A stretch of DNA of 64,000 bases, from positions 62,001-126,000 of the forward strand of contig JAJPKP010000040.1 in NCBI GenBank assembly GCA_021323675.1, given 5' to 3'. The position numbers were made by a program, and so were the translations under genes. The DNA comes from Pseudomonadota bacterium (GTDB lineage Bacteria > Desulfobacterota > Binatia > Binatales > Binataceae). The notes under the pieces were generated by a model. It was not told the origin of the DNA, did no database searches, and saw only the letters and a list, made by a program, of their open reading frames with translations. The stretch's first letter is position 1. Every line of letters begins with the position of its first letter. Shown piece after piece: positions 9,017 to 18,132 of the stretch.

Positions 9017-10867
9017 ATGCGCCGGCAGGACATTCGAAATCTCGCGATCGTAGCCCATGTCGATCATAGCAAGACCACGCTGGTCGACGCGATGCTGCGG
9101 CAATCCGGCGTGTTTCGCGCCAATGAAAACGTGCAGGAACGCGTGATGGATTCCTTTGCGCTCGAACGCGAGCGCGGAATCACCATCATGGCCAAGAACA
9201 CCTCGATCACCTGGGGCGACACGCGCATCAATATCGTCGATACCCCGGGCCATTCCGATTTCGGCGGCGAAGTCGAGCGCACGCTCTCGATGGTCGATGG
9301 CATTCTGCTGCTGGTCGATGCCTGCGAAGGGCCGCTGCCGCAGACCCGTTTCGTACTCAAGAAAGCCCTCGAAGCGGGACTTCCGGCGATCGTGTGCATC
9401 AACAAGATCGACCGATCCGACGCACGCACGCCCGAAGTGCTCGACGAAGTTTACGACCTTTTCATCGACCTCGACGCCAGCGAAGACCAGCTCGATTTTC
9501 CTGTGTTCTACACGTGCGCAAGGGCGGGAACCGCGACCGCCAGGCTCGACACGCCGGGAACCGACCTCCGCCCGTTGTTCGACGGCATAGTCGAGCATCT
9601 GCCGGGACCGGAAGTGCTCGAGAACGGAAGCGTGCAATTCCAGGTAAACAATCTTGACTATGACGATTACGTGGGGCGGTTGGCGATCGGGCGATTGATT
9701 GCGGGCTCCCTGACCTCGGGTGCCGGCTATTCATTATGCCGCCTCGATGGCTCTCGAACGCCTGTAAAGATTACGAAGCTATATGGATGGCGCGGGCTCA
9801 AGCGTGTCGAGGTTCCGCGTGCCGATGCGGGCGATATCGTGATTGTTGCCGGCGCGGAGGACATCGCGATCGGCGAGACGATATCCGACCTCGAGAACCC
9901 GCGGCCGCTGCCCCCGATTCGGATCGATGAGCCGACCGTGGCGATGACGTTTTCCGTCAACAATTCCCCCTGGGCAGGGCGCGAAGGGGACTACGTGACT
10001 TCGCGCAAGCTCGGTGAAAGACTCGACTTGGAAGCGCATCGCAATGTCAGCGTCCGAATCGAGCAGTTGACGCCCGACTCGTGGCGCGTGCTGGGGCGCG
10101 GCGAATTGCAGTTGGCGGTAATCGTCGAGACCATGCGCCGCGAGGGCTATGAACTCCAGGTATCCAGGCCGACGGTCGTTACCAAACAGGTCGGCGCCGA
10201 AAAGCACGAGCCGATGGAGTTGCTGCTGGTGGACATCCCCGAGGAGTACATCGGGGTCGTCAGCCAGACGCTCTCGGCGCGCAAGGGCAAGATGCGCACG
10301 ATGGTGACGCATGCCGGCGGCCGCGTGCGCCTCGAGTACGACATTCCGGCGCGAGGCTTGATCGGATTTCGCGGCCGCTTCCTGGAGAGCACCCGGGGCA
10401 GCGGCGTGATGCACTCGATCTTCAACGGCTACGGCCCCTGGTGCGGGCCGATCCTGTCGCGGGTCAATGGCGCGATGGTTTCGGATCGCGAAGGCGTGGC
10501 TACGCCGTACGCAATATTCCACTTGCAGGAGCGCGGCCGATTTTTCATCTCGCCCGGCCAGCCGGTATACGAGGGGATGATCGTCGGCGAGTATTCCCGC
10601 GAGATAAACCTGCCAGTTAACGTGTGCCGCGAGAAAAAGCTCACCAACATGCGAGCTGCCGGGCACGACGAAGCGGTCCGCGTCAGCTCGCCGCGCTTGA
10701 TGACCCTGGACCTCGCGCTGGAGTGGATTGACGAGGAAGAGCTGGTTGAAGTCACGCCGAAATCGGTTCGGATGAGGAACCGGGTTCTGAAGACCGCCCT
10801 GCGTAACAAGCATCGGGTAGGCTTCGCGGAATCCTCGGCGATCGAAATGGCCGAAGGCGATTCCTGA
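9017..10867 (+). CDS. typA: Ribosome-associated GTPase TypA/BipA
   Basis: A translational GTPase of about 616 residues from the ATG at 9017. The GTPase domain shows AIVAHVDHSKTTLVDAML, NTSITWGDTRINIVDTPGH with the G3 motif DTPGHSDFGGEVER, and INKID at G4. The C-terminal part contains domains like EF-G III and V (VETMRREGYELQVSRP; LIGFRGRFLESTRGSGVM) and the TypA-specific ending with KTALRNKHR. TypA binds ribosomes under stress or cold and helps assembly. The P-loop is odd: the Gly before the Lys is Ser18 (AGC codon), whereas family members have HGK. The frame could be extended to a GTG at 8978, but that codon lies in a terminator loop. Confidence 0.94.
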   Translation: MRRQDIRNLAIVAHVDHSKTTLVDAMLRQSGVFRANENVQERVMDSFALERERGITIMAKNTSITWGDTRINIVDTPGHSDFGGEVERTLSMVDGILLLVDACEGPLPQTRFVLKKALEAGLPAIVCINKIDRSDARTPEVLDEVYDLFIDLDASEDQLDFPVFYTCARAGTATARLDTPGTDLRPLFDGIVEHLPGPEVLENGSVQFQVNNLDYDDYVGRLAIGRLIAGSLTSGAGYSLCRLDGSRTPVKITKLYGWRGLKRVEVPRADAGDIVIVAGAEDIAIGETISDLENPRPLPPIRIDEPTVAMTFSVNNSPWAGREGDYVTSRKLGERLDLEAHRNVSVRIEQLTPDSWRVLGRGELQLAVIVETMRREGYELQVSRPTVVTKQVGAEKHEPMELLLVDIPEEYIGVVSQTLSARKGKMRTMVTHAGGRVRLEYDIPARGLIGFRGRFLESTRGSGVMHSIFNGYGPWCGPILSRVNGAMVSDREGVATPYAIFHLQERGRFFISPGQPVYEGMIVGEYSREINLPVNVCREKKLTNMRAAGHDEAVRVSSPRLMTLDLALEWIDEEELVEVTPKSVRMRNRVLKTALRNKHRVGFAESSAIEMAEGDS

Positions 10868-10921
10868 TCACCGTGCTGGCAGGCGCGGATTTTCGCGGGA
10901 GTGCGGGCCCGCGCGAAGACA

Positions 10922-13921
10922 ATGAAAATCCTCCGGCTGGCAGCCATTCTCCTCCTCATCCTCGCGACCTTAGTAGGGGGAATTTCCGCCGCCCTGTTCG
11001 CGAACCAGGACCGCATCATGCGAGCGGTCCTGGACGGCGTGAAGCAGAGCACCGGCTACGAGATAACCGCCGGCGCCACGCACATCCATCTGAGCAGCCA
11101 TCTCATCGTGGACTTCGAGCAGCCGCACGTGTCGCGCGACGGCCGTGAACTGGCGAAGCTCGAATCCGTACGCGCCGTCGTCAGCTACCATTCGATACTC
11201 TTCTCGAAAGGAATGCCCCTCTATTCGCTGGTTCTGGTGCGTCCCGAGCTCGAATTGCCGGCTCAGGCGAGGCTGGCGATGGCTACGCCGCTTCCGCGCG
11301 TCGGCGCCGAGCTGGCGGACACTATTGTAAGGCTGCTGAACGGGCTCGAGCGCGCGGCCTGGCGAATCGAGACCATCGATGCGATCATCCATGACACCCA
11401 GGGAAATCTCATCTTCGATCGCCTCGGGGTGCTGGCCTTCCGCCGCCATCGCCAGCCGCAGATTTGGCGAGCGGGATTCTCCGTGAACGTGGAACAGGCC
11501 CCGTTGGATGGCATGCGCGCCACCGGTTCGATCAGGGTGGCGGCGCTCGCACACTCTCCGGACCATCAAATTGCCGGGGTTTCGGTCTATTTCTGGAACG
11601 ACAGGGTCAGCCGCTTCTCGTTCAGCACCGCGCAAATCAAAGGACGAATCTCGGGCCGTGCAAGGTTCTCGCTGTCCGAAGATGGTTCCGCGACGGGATC
11701 GCTGGATTTGGGCGCGGTCGGCCTGCAGCTAAGCGCAAAGGGCTCGGACGCGGCCGAGAACCTGGGGGGATATTCGCTCAAGCTGAATTTTTCCGAATCG
11801 GCAGAGGCCCTCAAGATTGACGATCTCAGGCTGATGCACGATCAGACGGTGCTGGCCTCGGGCAACGCCGCTCTGACCGGCCTCGAGCAAAAGCCGGTGC
11901 TGAACGTGCGGATGAGCGCGGGCGTGCCGCTCGATGTCGAGGCGGTTCGTTCTCACATTCGCTATTTCCGCAATGTTCCCGACAGCGTGCTCTCCGCCTT
12001 GAGCCGCATTCAATCGGGCAAGCTTCTACTCACGAACGTATCGCTCGCGACGACCCCGGAGAAGCTTCAGGCTCATCCCGCGGACGCGATTCGCGACGGA
12101 ATCGACATCTCCGCCGTGCTGACCGATGTGGGATTCTCGCTGCCCGAAGATTTGAAGCTTCCGAATGTGGAGAATCTAGCCGCCCAGCTTCGTTTTGCGC
12201 ACAACACAATGTCGGCGACTCAGGGGTCGGCGGTGCTCGACCAGTCGGCTCTGACGGGGGTTTCCGCCCGGCTCGATTTTGCCAGGAAATTCGACGCGCT
12301 CGCGTATCAGTTGTCGTTCAAGTGCGATGCGAGCCTCGGCCAGCTCTATCCCGCGTTTGAAGCCGCGATGCGACGGCTCAACGTCGCCGCGGCCAGGCAG
12401 ATCGAGTCGATGGGAGGACGGCTGAACGTCTCCGCCACCGCCTCGGGAGCGTTCCGGCTCGCCGAGCCTTCGCTTCCGGATGTTTACAAGGCGTCGATCG
12501 AAGCGAATCGCGCGACTTTCATGGCGAAAGGAGCTCCAGGCCCGGTCGAGTTCGCCAGCGGGTCGGTTGCAATCGAACCGCAAACCATCAAGTTCACCAA
12601 GCTTGCGCTCAGGACCACCGGCGGCGATGGCATGGTGGACGGCACTCTTTCGCTCGATCGCTCAGGCGCGCACGTGCGTGACATTTCGCTGGAGCTGCAC
12701 GAAATGCCCGCCGGATTGTGGCTCGCCCTGGTTGTCGATCCGGATTCGCTCAAAGTGGTGGGGCCAATCGGCGGCAAGGTCCGGCTGCGCGCCGACCCTT
12801 CCCATCGGGGTTTATTGCTGGCGAACGGCAGGCTGGTAATGAATAGTGGTTCCGTTCAGTTCGGTTTCCTTCGCTCACCGATGCAAGTTCAGGGTGCGAC
12901 GGTCAGCCTCGATGGGCGCGCGTTGTCGGTTGCGATGCCGTCGTCAACGCTGGAAGGTTCGCCGGTGGATTTCCGGATGTCGATCGCCGATCTCGCGGAT
13001 CCGACCCTGAGAATCGACGCCAACGTGGACCATCTCGACTTCGAGGTGATGAAGTTCATCCGGCTGCCGTGGACGCCGTCGACTCCTCCGGTCGTGTTCC
13101 CGCTTCCGGTAAAGGGGCATATCGAGGCCCGCACAGGCAATCTCAGCAAGCTGCAGATGGGATCGATCAAGACCGATTTCTGGCGTATCAACGGCGACTG
13201 GAAGGTCTACAATTTCACGGCCAACGCGTTCAACGGTACCGCCGATCTCGAAATAACCGGGCGTGCAAGGGACGATTGGATTCGTATCCAGGGCAAAGTT
13301 GCCGACATGGACGTCGCCCCGATGTTCCTGATGGCGGGGCGCACCGAGTCGCCAATCGTCGGCAAAATCTGGGTGGCCGCGGATCTGTCCGCCGACACGA
13401 ACAGCGACTTCTTCGAGACGCTTGGCGGCCGCGCCTCGATCACGGTGCGCAACGGTACGCTGAACAGGTTCAAGCTTCTCTCCCGGATGCTTTCGATGAT
13501 CGATCTGAAGAGCTGGCTCACCGCCAAGATTCCGGATCCGACGGTCGCCGGCCTTCCGTTTGACACGATCCTTTTTGACCTGAGGGGAGATCGCGGTGTG
13601 TTCTCGACCGACAATTTCATCCTGCAGGGGTCGGTGATGGAGATCACCGCCGAAGGCGATATCAATTTTTCCGAAAGCAGCATCGACATGAAGCTCGCCG
13701 CGTTTCCGCTCAGCACACTCAACTGGCTGTTGAGCAAGATCCCGGTTATCGGCGGCAACGTTGCGGGTTCGGCGGGAACCGTTGTCGCGGCTTATTTCCA
13801 TGCTTCCGGGCCGGTCAGCGATCCCAGCGTCAGCCCGATGCCGATAACGTCGGTAGCGGAACTGGTGAAAAAGACCCTGGGGCTGCCCATCAACGTTATC
13901 CGCCCCAACACCATAAAGTGA
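10922..13921 (+). CDS. AsmA/TamB-like large periplasmic protein
   Basis: A protein of 999 residues from the ATG at 10922 (an in-frame GTG at 10901 is possible). It has an N-terminal membrane helix (LAAILLLILATLVGGISAAL), then a long beta-rich periplasmic region. The opening (ILLTLVG..ISAALFANQDRIM) followed by VSYHSILFSKGMPLYSLVLVRP matches the AsmA architecture, in which a short anchor is followed by a repeating beta structure. The C-terminal part (ITAEGDINFSESSIDMKLAA, then LLSKIPVIGGNVAGSAGTVV and a proline-rich SDPSVSPMP) is the AsmA-like C-terminal region also found in YhdP. Members are proposed to bridge inner and outer membranes and move phospholipid. Its stop overlaps the next start by four bases. 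Confidence 0.85.
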   Translation: MKILRLAAILLLILATLVGGISAALFANQDRIMRAVLDGVKQSTGYEITAGATHIHLSSHLIVDFEQPHVSRDGRELAKLESVRAVVSYHSILFSKGMPLYSLVLVRPELELPAQARLAMATPLPRVGAELADTIVRLLNGLERAAWRIETIDAIIHDTQGNLIFDRLGVLAFRRHRQPQIWRAGFSVNVEQAPLDGMRATGSIRVAALAHSPDHQIAGVSVYFWNDRVSRFSFSTAQIKGRISGRARFSLSEDGSATGSLDLGAVGLQLSAKGSDAAENLGGYSLKLNFSESAEALKIDDLRLMHDQTVLASGNAALTGLEQKPVLNVRMSAGVPLDVEAVRSHIRYFRNVPDSVLSALSRIQSGKLLLTNVSLATTPEKLQAHPADAIRDGIDISAVLTDVGFSLPEDLKLPNVENLAAQLRFAHNTMSATQGSAVLDQSALTGVSARLDFARKFDALAYQLSFKCDASLGQLYPAFEAAMRRLNVAAARQIESMGGRLNVSATASGAFRLAEPSLPDVYKASIEANRATFMAKGAPGPVEFASGSVAIEPQTIKFTKLALRTTGGDGMVDGTLSLDRSGAHVRDISLELHEMPAGLWLALVVDPDSLKVVGPIGGKVRLRADPSHRGLLLANGRLVMNSGSVQFGFLRSPMQVQGATVSLDGRALSVAMPSSTLEGSPVDFRMSIADLADPTLRIDANVDHLDFEVMKFIRLPWTPSTPPVVFPLPVKGHIEARTGNLSKLQMGSIKTDFWRINGDWKVYNFTANAFNGTADLEITGRARDDWIRIQGKVADMDVAPMFLMAGRTESPIVGKIWVAADLSADTNSDFFETLGGRASITVRNGTLNRFKLLSRMLSMIDLKSWLTAKIPDPTVAGLPFDTILFDLRGDRGVFSTDNFILQGSVMEITAEGDINFSESSIDMKLAAFPLSTLNWLLSKIPVIGGNVAGSAGTVVAAYFHASGPVSDPSVSPMPITSVAELVKKTLGLPINVIRPNTIK

Positions 13922-14628
13922 ACCATTCCCCCGCGCTGATCGTCTTTTGCCGCGAGCCGATTCCGGGCCGCACAAAGACGCGCCTTATGTCGCATATCGG
14001 GGCCGCCGGCGCGGCGGCGCTCGCCGACGCCTTCATCGTGGATACGCTTGCGAAGGTTGCGGCACTGCACCCCTCAAAACTCGTGATCGCGGCGTCCGCC
14101 GCAACTGAACCGCGCGGCAGCGCATACTTTCGGAGGCTGGCCCGTCGCTTTCACGCCGACCTCGCCGACCAGGGGCAGGGCTCACTGGGCGCGAGGATGG
14201 CGCGAGTCCTGTCACCGTACGCCGATGAAACCGGGGCCCTGCTGTTCGGAACGGATCTGCCTTCGCTGCCGGTCGCGGCGGTGCGCCGGCTCCTCGAACT
14301 GAGCGCGCGCAGGCGCATTGTCCTGGGGCCGAGTCTTGATGGGGGCTATTACGCGATTGGAGTGCGCGGGACCATTCCCCCCGTGTTCACTGGAATCCGG
14401 TGGAGCACGAGTTCAGTGCTCGCCGAAACGCTGAGACGCGTACGTCAAGCAGGCCTGACGGCGGCGCTCGGGCCGGTCTGGCATGACGTCGATCGATGGG
14501 GCGATCTGATGCTCCTGAGTTCGTATCTTGGAAGTATCGAATCGGGAGAGCATAAGGATGGGCTTCATCCATGCCCGAGAACCGCTTCCGTTCTCAGGCG
14601 GCTTGGACTGCTGGCCCGCCGCCGCTAG
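13918..14628 (+). CDS. DUF2064 / TIGR04282-like glycosyltransferase
   Basis: A 236-residue protein starting at a GTG in the GTGA overlap with the previous stop. The N-terminus (ALIVFCREPIPGRTKTRL) is the signature of the DUF2064 family of GT-A fold transferases, followed by LLFGTDLPSLP (DxD-like metal site region) and LGPSLDGGYYAIGVRG. Relatives are annotated as glycosyltransferases or radical-SAM-linked transferases, with substrates unknown. No radical SAM or selenoprotein gene is next to it here. It lies between the AsmA-like gene and a small glutaredoxin-like gene, and the close spacing indicates one transcript. Confidence 0.82.
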   Translation: MNHSPALIVFCREPIPGRTKTRLMSHIGAAGAAALADAFIVDTLAKVAALHPSKLVIAASAATEPRGSAYFRRLARRFHADLADQGQGSLGARMARVLSPYADETGALLFGTDLPSLPVAAVRRLLELSARRRIVLGPSLDGGYYAIGVRGTIPPVFTGIRWSTSSVLAETLRRVRQAGLTAALGPVWHDVDRWGDLMLLSSYLGSIESGEHKDGLHPCPRTASVLRRLGLLARRR

Positions 14629-14656
14629 AGTACCGGATAGACTTGTCATCCTGCCG

Positions 14657-14905
14657 ATGATTGAACTCAGGCTTTACACTCGCGCCGACTGCGAGCTCTG
14701 CCGCGAGATGGAAGAGATAGTGGAGGCGGAGTTGCCGAGATTCGACGCGCGCCTGGAGCGAATCGAAATCGACGGCGAACCGGCTCTGGAAGCCACTTAT
14801 GGGCAGGAAGTGCCAGTGCTGTTCGTGAACGATCGCAAGGCTTTCAAGTTTCGATGCACGGCGCGCGAGTTGCGCAAACGACTGCTCCGCGAGGTACGGC
14901 GCTGA
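14657..14905 (+). CDS. Glutaredoxin-like protein (DUF836 type)
   Basis: An 82-residue thioredoxin-fold protein from the ATG at 14657. It opens with a beta strand (MIELRLYTRADCELCREM) carrying a CxxC motif at Cys12 and Cys15, followed by a helix, then EIDGEPALEATYGQEVPVLFVND with the cis-proline characteristic of the fold. It probably acts in cytoplasmic thiol-disulfide exchange; the partner is unknown. Its TGA stop shares one base with the cutA start (TGATG). An in-frame start at 14528 would overlap the preceding gene by about 100 bases and adds a non-conserved segment, so the shorter form was chosen. Confidence 0.8.
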   Translation: MIELRLYTRADCELCREMEEIVEAELPRFDARLERIEIDGEPALEATYGQEVPVLFVNDRKAFKFRCTARELRKRLLREVRR

Positions 14906-15264
14906 TGGCGCGCAGGGCGGGCAATGTCGCGCTCGTGATAGTCACTTGCGCGAACGAGGATCAGGCCGCCGCGATTTCGCGATCGCTGGTGTCTGAGCGG
15001 CTGGCCGCCTGCGTCAATCTCATTGGCCCGATTCGTTCGATCTACCGATGGCGCGACAAGATCGAGGACGATCGCGAAGTTCTGCTGCTAATCAAGACCC
15101 GCGCGACTCTGGTCGGGCGGCTTGAGCGCCGAATACGAGAACTTCACACTTACGAAGTGCCCGAGGTGATGGCGCTGCGATTCCATGAAGGTTCAGGCGC
15201 CTACCTGGCGTGGCTGCTCGAAGCGACCGCGACCGAAAAGGGGCGCAGGCGGGCGAGACGATGA
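14905..15264 (+). CDS. cutA: Divalent cation tolerance protein CutA
   Basis: A 119-residue trimeric CutA1-type protein. Visible family segments are ALVIVTCANEDQAAAISRSL, ERLAACVNLIGPIRSIYRW with the characteristic CVN, DDREVLLLIKTR, and TYEVPEVMAL, which carries the conserved YEVPE. CutA1 binds divalent metals and has an unclear physiological role. The ATG at 14905 overlaps the stop of the glutaredoxin-like gene, and its own stop overlaps the next start as ATGA. The thiol-redox and metal-tolerance pairing may be accidental. Confidence 0.92.
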   Translation: MARRAGNVALVIVTCANEDQAAAISRSLVSERLAACVNLIGPIRSIYRWRDKIEDDREVLLLIKTRATLVGRLERRIRELHTYEVPEVMALRFHEGSGAYLAWLLEATATEKGRRRARR

Positions 15265-16307
15265 TCAGGATGGCGGTGTCCGGCGCGGGCGCGATCGCCG
15301 AGCGAGCGCATCTCCCGGCCTTGATCAGCACGCAGGGCGTGCAGGTCGTTGCGCTGCAGAGCCGAACCGCGGAAAAGGCTGCTGGAGTTGCCGCAAAGCT
15401 CTGGCCGGACGCATCGTCGAGGCCGGCCATTTATTCCGACTTCGATGAGATGCTGGCTCGGGAAAAGCCCGGCGCAGTCGGAATCTTTACTCCGAACTAC
15501 CTTCATTGTCCCCTCACGCTCAAGGCGATTGCGGCGGGGGCCCATGTCCTGTGCGAAAAGCCGATGGCTTCGTCGGCCTCCGATGGACGGCGGATGGTCG
15601 AGGCAGCTCATCGAGCCGGCAAGATCCTGATGGTGACGATGCAACGCCGCTACGGCGCGCTGGAGATGGCGGTAAAACGAGCGATCGATTCCGGGGTTAT
15701 CGGGACCCCCAATTTCATTCGCGCCCGCCTGTCGCATGGCGGTCCCGAGAATTGGGCTCCTGGGCAGATGTGGTTTGTCAATCCTGATCAGGCCGGCGGC
15801 GGCGCAACTCTGGACCTGGGCGTTCACGTGGCGGATCTGGCGCTCTGGTACATGGGTGAGCCGGAGTCCGTGTTTGGACGCGTCGCGACCCTCGACAAAC
15901 GAATCGATGTCGACGATACCGGCGCGATGCTGTTGCGGTTTCGTTCCGGTGCGTTGGGCGTTATCGAAGCGAGCTGGGCGAGCCGGCCCGCGCTGTCCGC
16001 CATCGAGATCTACGGCACCGCGGGCCGGGTGATGATGGGGTATCCGCACAACAACTTCTCGATTCTGCGCGCTGATGGCACCCCGGCGCCTGGCTATTCG
16101 TATGAAGAAATCAAGGCGCAGCACGACCTGCGGGACCTGCTGGCGCCGTTTCGCGCGATCGCGCAGAATTTCGTCGCCGCCATCGAGGGAAACGCAGCAC
16201 CGAATCCCGACGGCCGCGACGGGCTGCGCGCTATCGAAGTTGTGGAAGCGTGTTATCGTTCGTCGCGCAGCGGCAAACCCGTCGATTTTCCCCTTGAACA
16301 GTCCTGA
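15261..16307 (+). CDS. Gfo/Idh/MocA family oxidoreductase
   Basis: A 348-residue NAD(P)-dependent sugar or inositol dehydrogenase-like protein. The N-terminal Rossmann motif is VSGAGAIAERAHLPAL (GxGxxA), followed by FTPNYLHCPLTLKAIAAGAH and the family hallmark VLCEKPMA. The C-terminal substrate domain has GGGATLDLGVHVADLALWYM, with the conserved D and H typical of catalytic residues. The ATG at 15261 overlaps the cutA stop. The substrate cannot be deduced; no other sugar gene is adjacent. It is followed after 21 bases by hisC. Confidence 0.88.
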   Translation: MIRMAVSGAGAIAERAHLPALISTQGVQVVALQSRTAEKAAGVAAKLWPDASSRPAIYSDFDEMLAREKPGAVGIFTPNYLHCPLTLKAIAAGAHVLCEKPMASSASDGRRMVEAAHRAGKILMVTMQRRYGALEMAVKRAIDSGVIGTPNFIRARLSHGGPENWAPGQMWFVNPDQAGGGATLDLGVHVADLALWYMGEPESVFGRVATLDKRIDVDDTGAMLLRFRSGALGVIEASWASRPALSAIEIYGTAGRVMMGYPHNNFSILRADGTPAPGYSYEEIKAQHDLRDLLAPFRAIAQNFVAAIEGNAAPNPDGRDGLRAIEVVEACYRSSRSGKPVDFPLEQS

Positions 16308-16328
16308 GAGCGGCGGAGAGCAAACTGA

Positions 16329-17405
16329 ATGTTTCGGCCTTCGATCAAGAAGATGGAACCGTACACTCCCGGAGAGCAGCCGGGAGCGCGTGAACGGCTC
16401 ATCAAGCTGAACACCAACGAGAATCCTTATCCGCCATCACCCAAGGTCCCGCGCGCAATCACGGCTGCCGCGAACGAAGCTTTGCGGCTTTATCCTGCTC
16501 CTCGCGCTGACATGTTCGTGGAGCGCGCCTCGAAGCTCTACGGTGTGCCCAGAGAGATGATCCTTGCGGGAAACGGGTCCGATGAGCTGCTGTCGATGAT
16601 CTTTCGGGCCACGCTGGACCGCGGAGATTCCGTCGCATATCCAACCCCGACTTACTCGCTGTACGACACGCTTGCGGCGATCCAGGAGGCCAAGGTCTTG
16701 CGGTTTCCCTTCGGCCCCGACTTCGTCGTTCCGCTCGCGGCGCTGGGGCGCGCGCGTGCCCGGCTTACCATCATCTGTAATCCAAATTCTCCGTCGGGAA
16801 GCATGACACCGGTGCGAGCGCTGGGCGGACTTGCCCGGGCCCTGCGCGGACGCCTGCTGGTCATCGATGAAGCGTACGTGGACTTCGCCGACGAGAACGC
16901 GCTTCGCCTGCTGAAATCTCATCGCAACGTGGTCATTCTGCGCACGCTTTCAAAGGCGTTCTCGCTGGCGGGCATGCGATTGGGCCTGGCGTTCGCGCAT
17001 CGCGAGGTAATCGAAGAGCTGCTGAAGGTGAAGGACTCGTACAACCTGAGCCGCATCGCGCTGGCCGTCGGGGCGGCGGCGCTTTCGGATCCGGCCTGGA
17101 TGCGCCGCAACGTCGAGCGCGTCAAACGAACGCGCGCGATGGTGGAAAAGCGGCTGCGCAAAATGGGATTCGAAGTACCCCCGTCGCAGGCAAATTTTGT
17201 GCTCGCGCGGATGCCCGGACATGACCTGAGCGGGATCGCACGCGGGCTGCGCCGCGCGCGGGTTCTGGTCAGATATTTTTCTCTACCGTCGCTGCGCGAC
17301 GCGATTCGCATCTCGATCGGAACGCCGGCGGAGATGGCTGTGCTGATGCGCGCGCTCGAGCCGCTGGCTCGCTCCGAACTGGCGGCAACCCGCCGGAGCG
17401 CATGA
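16329..17405 (+). CDS. hisC: Histidinol-phosphate aminotransferase
   Basis: A 358-residue PLP fold-type I aminotransferase. The sequence shows IKLNTNENPYPPSPKV at the N-terminus, LRLYPAPRADMF, AGNGSDELLSMIFRA, NPNSPSG and IDEAYVDFA, with the PLP lysine at about 209 in TLSKAFSLAGMRLG. These are standard HisC markers for transamination of imidazole-acetol phosphate in histidine synthesis. No other his gene is in the window, so a role as a general aromatic or histidinol-phosphate aminotransferase paralogue cannot be excluded. It overlaps the pth start by four bases. Confidence 0.9.
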   Translation: MFRPSIKKMEPYTPGEQPGARERLIKLNTNENPYPPSPKVPRAITAAANEALRLYPAPRADMFVERASKLYGVPREMILAGNGSDELLSMIFRATLDRGDSVAYPTPTYSLYDTLAAIQEAKVLRFPFGPDFVVPLAALGRARARLTIICNPNSPSGSMTPVRALGGLARALRGRLLVIDEAYVDFADENALRLLKSHRNVVILRTLSKAFSLAGMRLGLAFAHREVIEELLKVKDSYNLSRIALAVGAAALSDPAWMRRNVERVKRTRAMVEKRLRKMGFEVPPSQANFVLARMPGHDLSGIARGLRRARVLVRYFSLPSLRDAIRISIGTPAEMAVLMRALEPLARSELAATRRSA

Positions 17406-18058
17406 TGGGCCGGCTCTCACGCCTGTTCGGCGGTTTCCGATCTTCAAAAAAATCGCAGGAAGACCACGGCGAACAAGCCCGCGCCGCCGTAGATTGGATC
17501 GTCGCGGGGCTCGGAAATCCCGGCAAGGAATTCGCCGGCTCCCGCCACAACACCGGGTACGAGGTCGTGAACAGGCTCGCGCGCGCGAAACAGGTGGAGT
17601 TTGGCCGGCGCAGGTTCAACGGCGTCACCGCCGAGACCGAAATCTCCGGCCAACGCGTCATCCTGGTCAAACCGGAAACCTACTATAACCTGTCGGGCGA
17701 TTGCGTCTCAGCGCTGCTCGGATACTTCAAGGTTCCCGCGGAACGGCTGATCGTGATTCATGATGAGCTTGACCTCGAACCCGGCCGCATCAGAATCAAG
17801 CTGGGTGGCGGCGATGCGGGCAACAAGGGGGTGAGGTCGATCATGCAGTCGCTCGGCACCCCCGGCTTTATCCGGGTGCGAGTCGGGATTGGAAAGCCTC
17901 CGCCCGGAGACGAAGATCATCGCCACATTCTCCGCCCGGTCGGGCGGGGGCCGTCGGATGAGATGGAAACGGCTTTTGAGCGTGCGGCAGAGGCGGTTGA
18001 GGCGATAATCGGCGAAGGGATCGGCCGGGCGATGGGACGCTTCAACCAGCGCTCATGA
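17402..18058 (+). CDS. pth: Peptidyl-tRNA hydrolase
   Basis: A 218-residue Pth-type esterase that recycles peptidyl-tRNA released from ribosomes. Catalytic features are present: VAGLGNPGKEFAGSRHNTGY with Asn39 and His49, Asn96 in KPETYYNLSG, and Asp121 in IHDELDLEPG, then GGGDAGNKGVRSI. The usual MNLSG is YNLSG here. A basic segment of about 30 residues precedes the conserved core, which in E. coli starts almost at the N-terminus; two consecutive ATG codons (17402, 17405) are available and no later start is obvious. The start overlaps the hisC stop. Confidence 0.93.
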   Translation: MMGRLSRLFGGFRSSKKSQEDHGEQARAAVDWIVAGLGNPGKEFAGSRHNTGYEVVNRLARAKQVEFGRRRFNGVTAETEISGQRVILVKPETYYNLSGDCVSALLGYFKVPAERLIVIHDELDLEPGRIRIKLGGGDAGNKGVRSIMQSLGTPGFIRVRVGIGKPPPGDEDHRHILRPVGRGPSDEMETAFERAAEAVEAIIGEGIGRAMGRFNQRS

Positions 18059-18132
18059 AGATCGCCGCGACCGGCGGCGCTTTTCCAAGCGCGCGATGTT
18101 TTCGGTAGGCTAATGGTTCTTGAGGTAAGCGG

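Noticed and set aside
14528..14656. Upstream start for the glutaredoxin-like protein
   Set aside because: The extension overlaps the glycosyltransferase gene and has no similarity to the fold; the ATG at 14657 begins right at the first beta strand.
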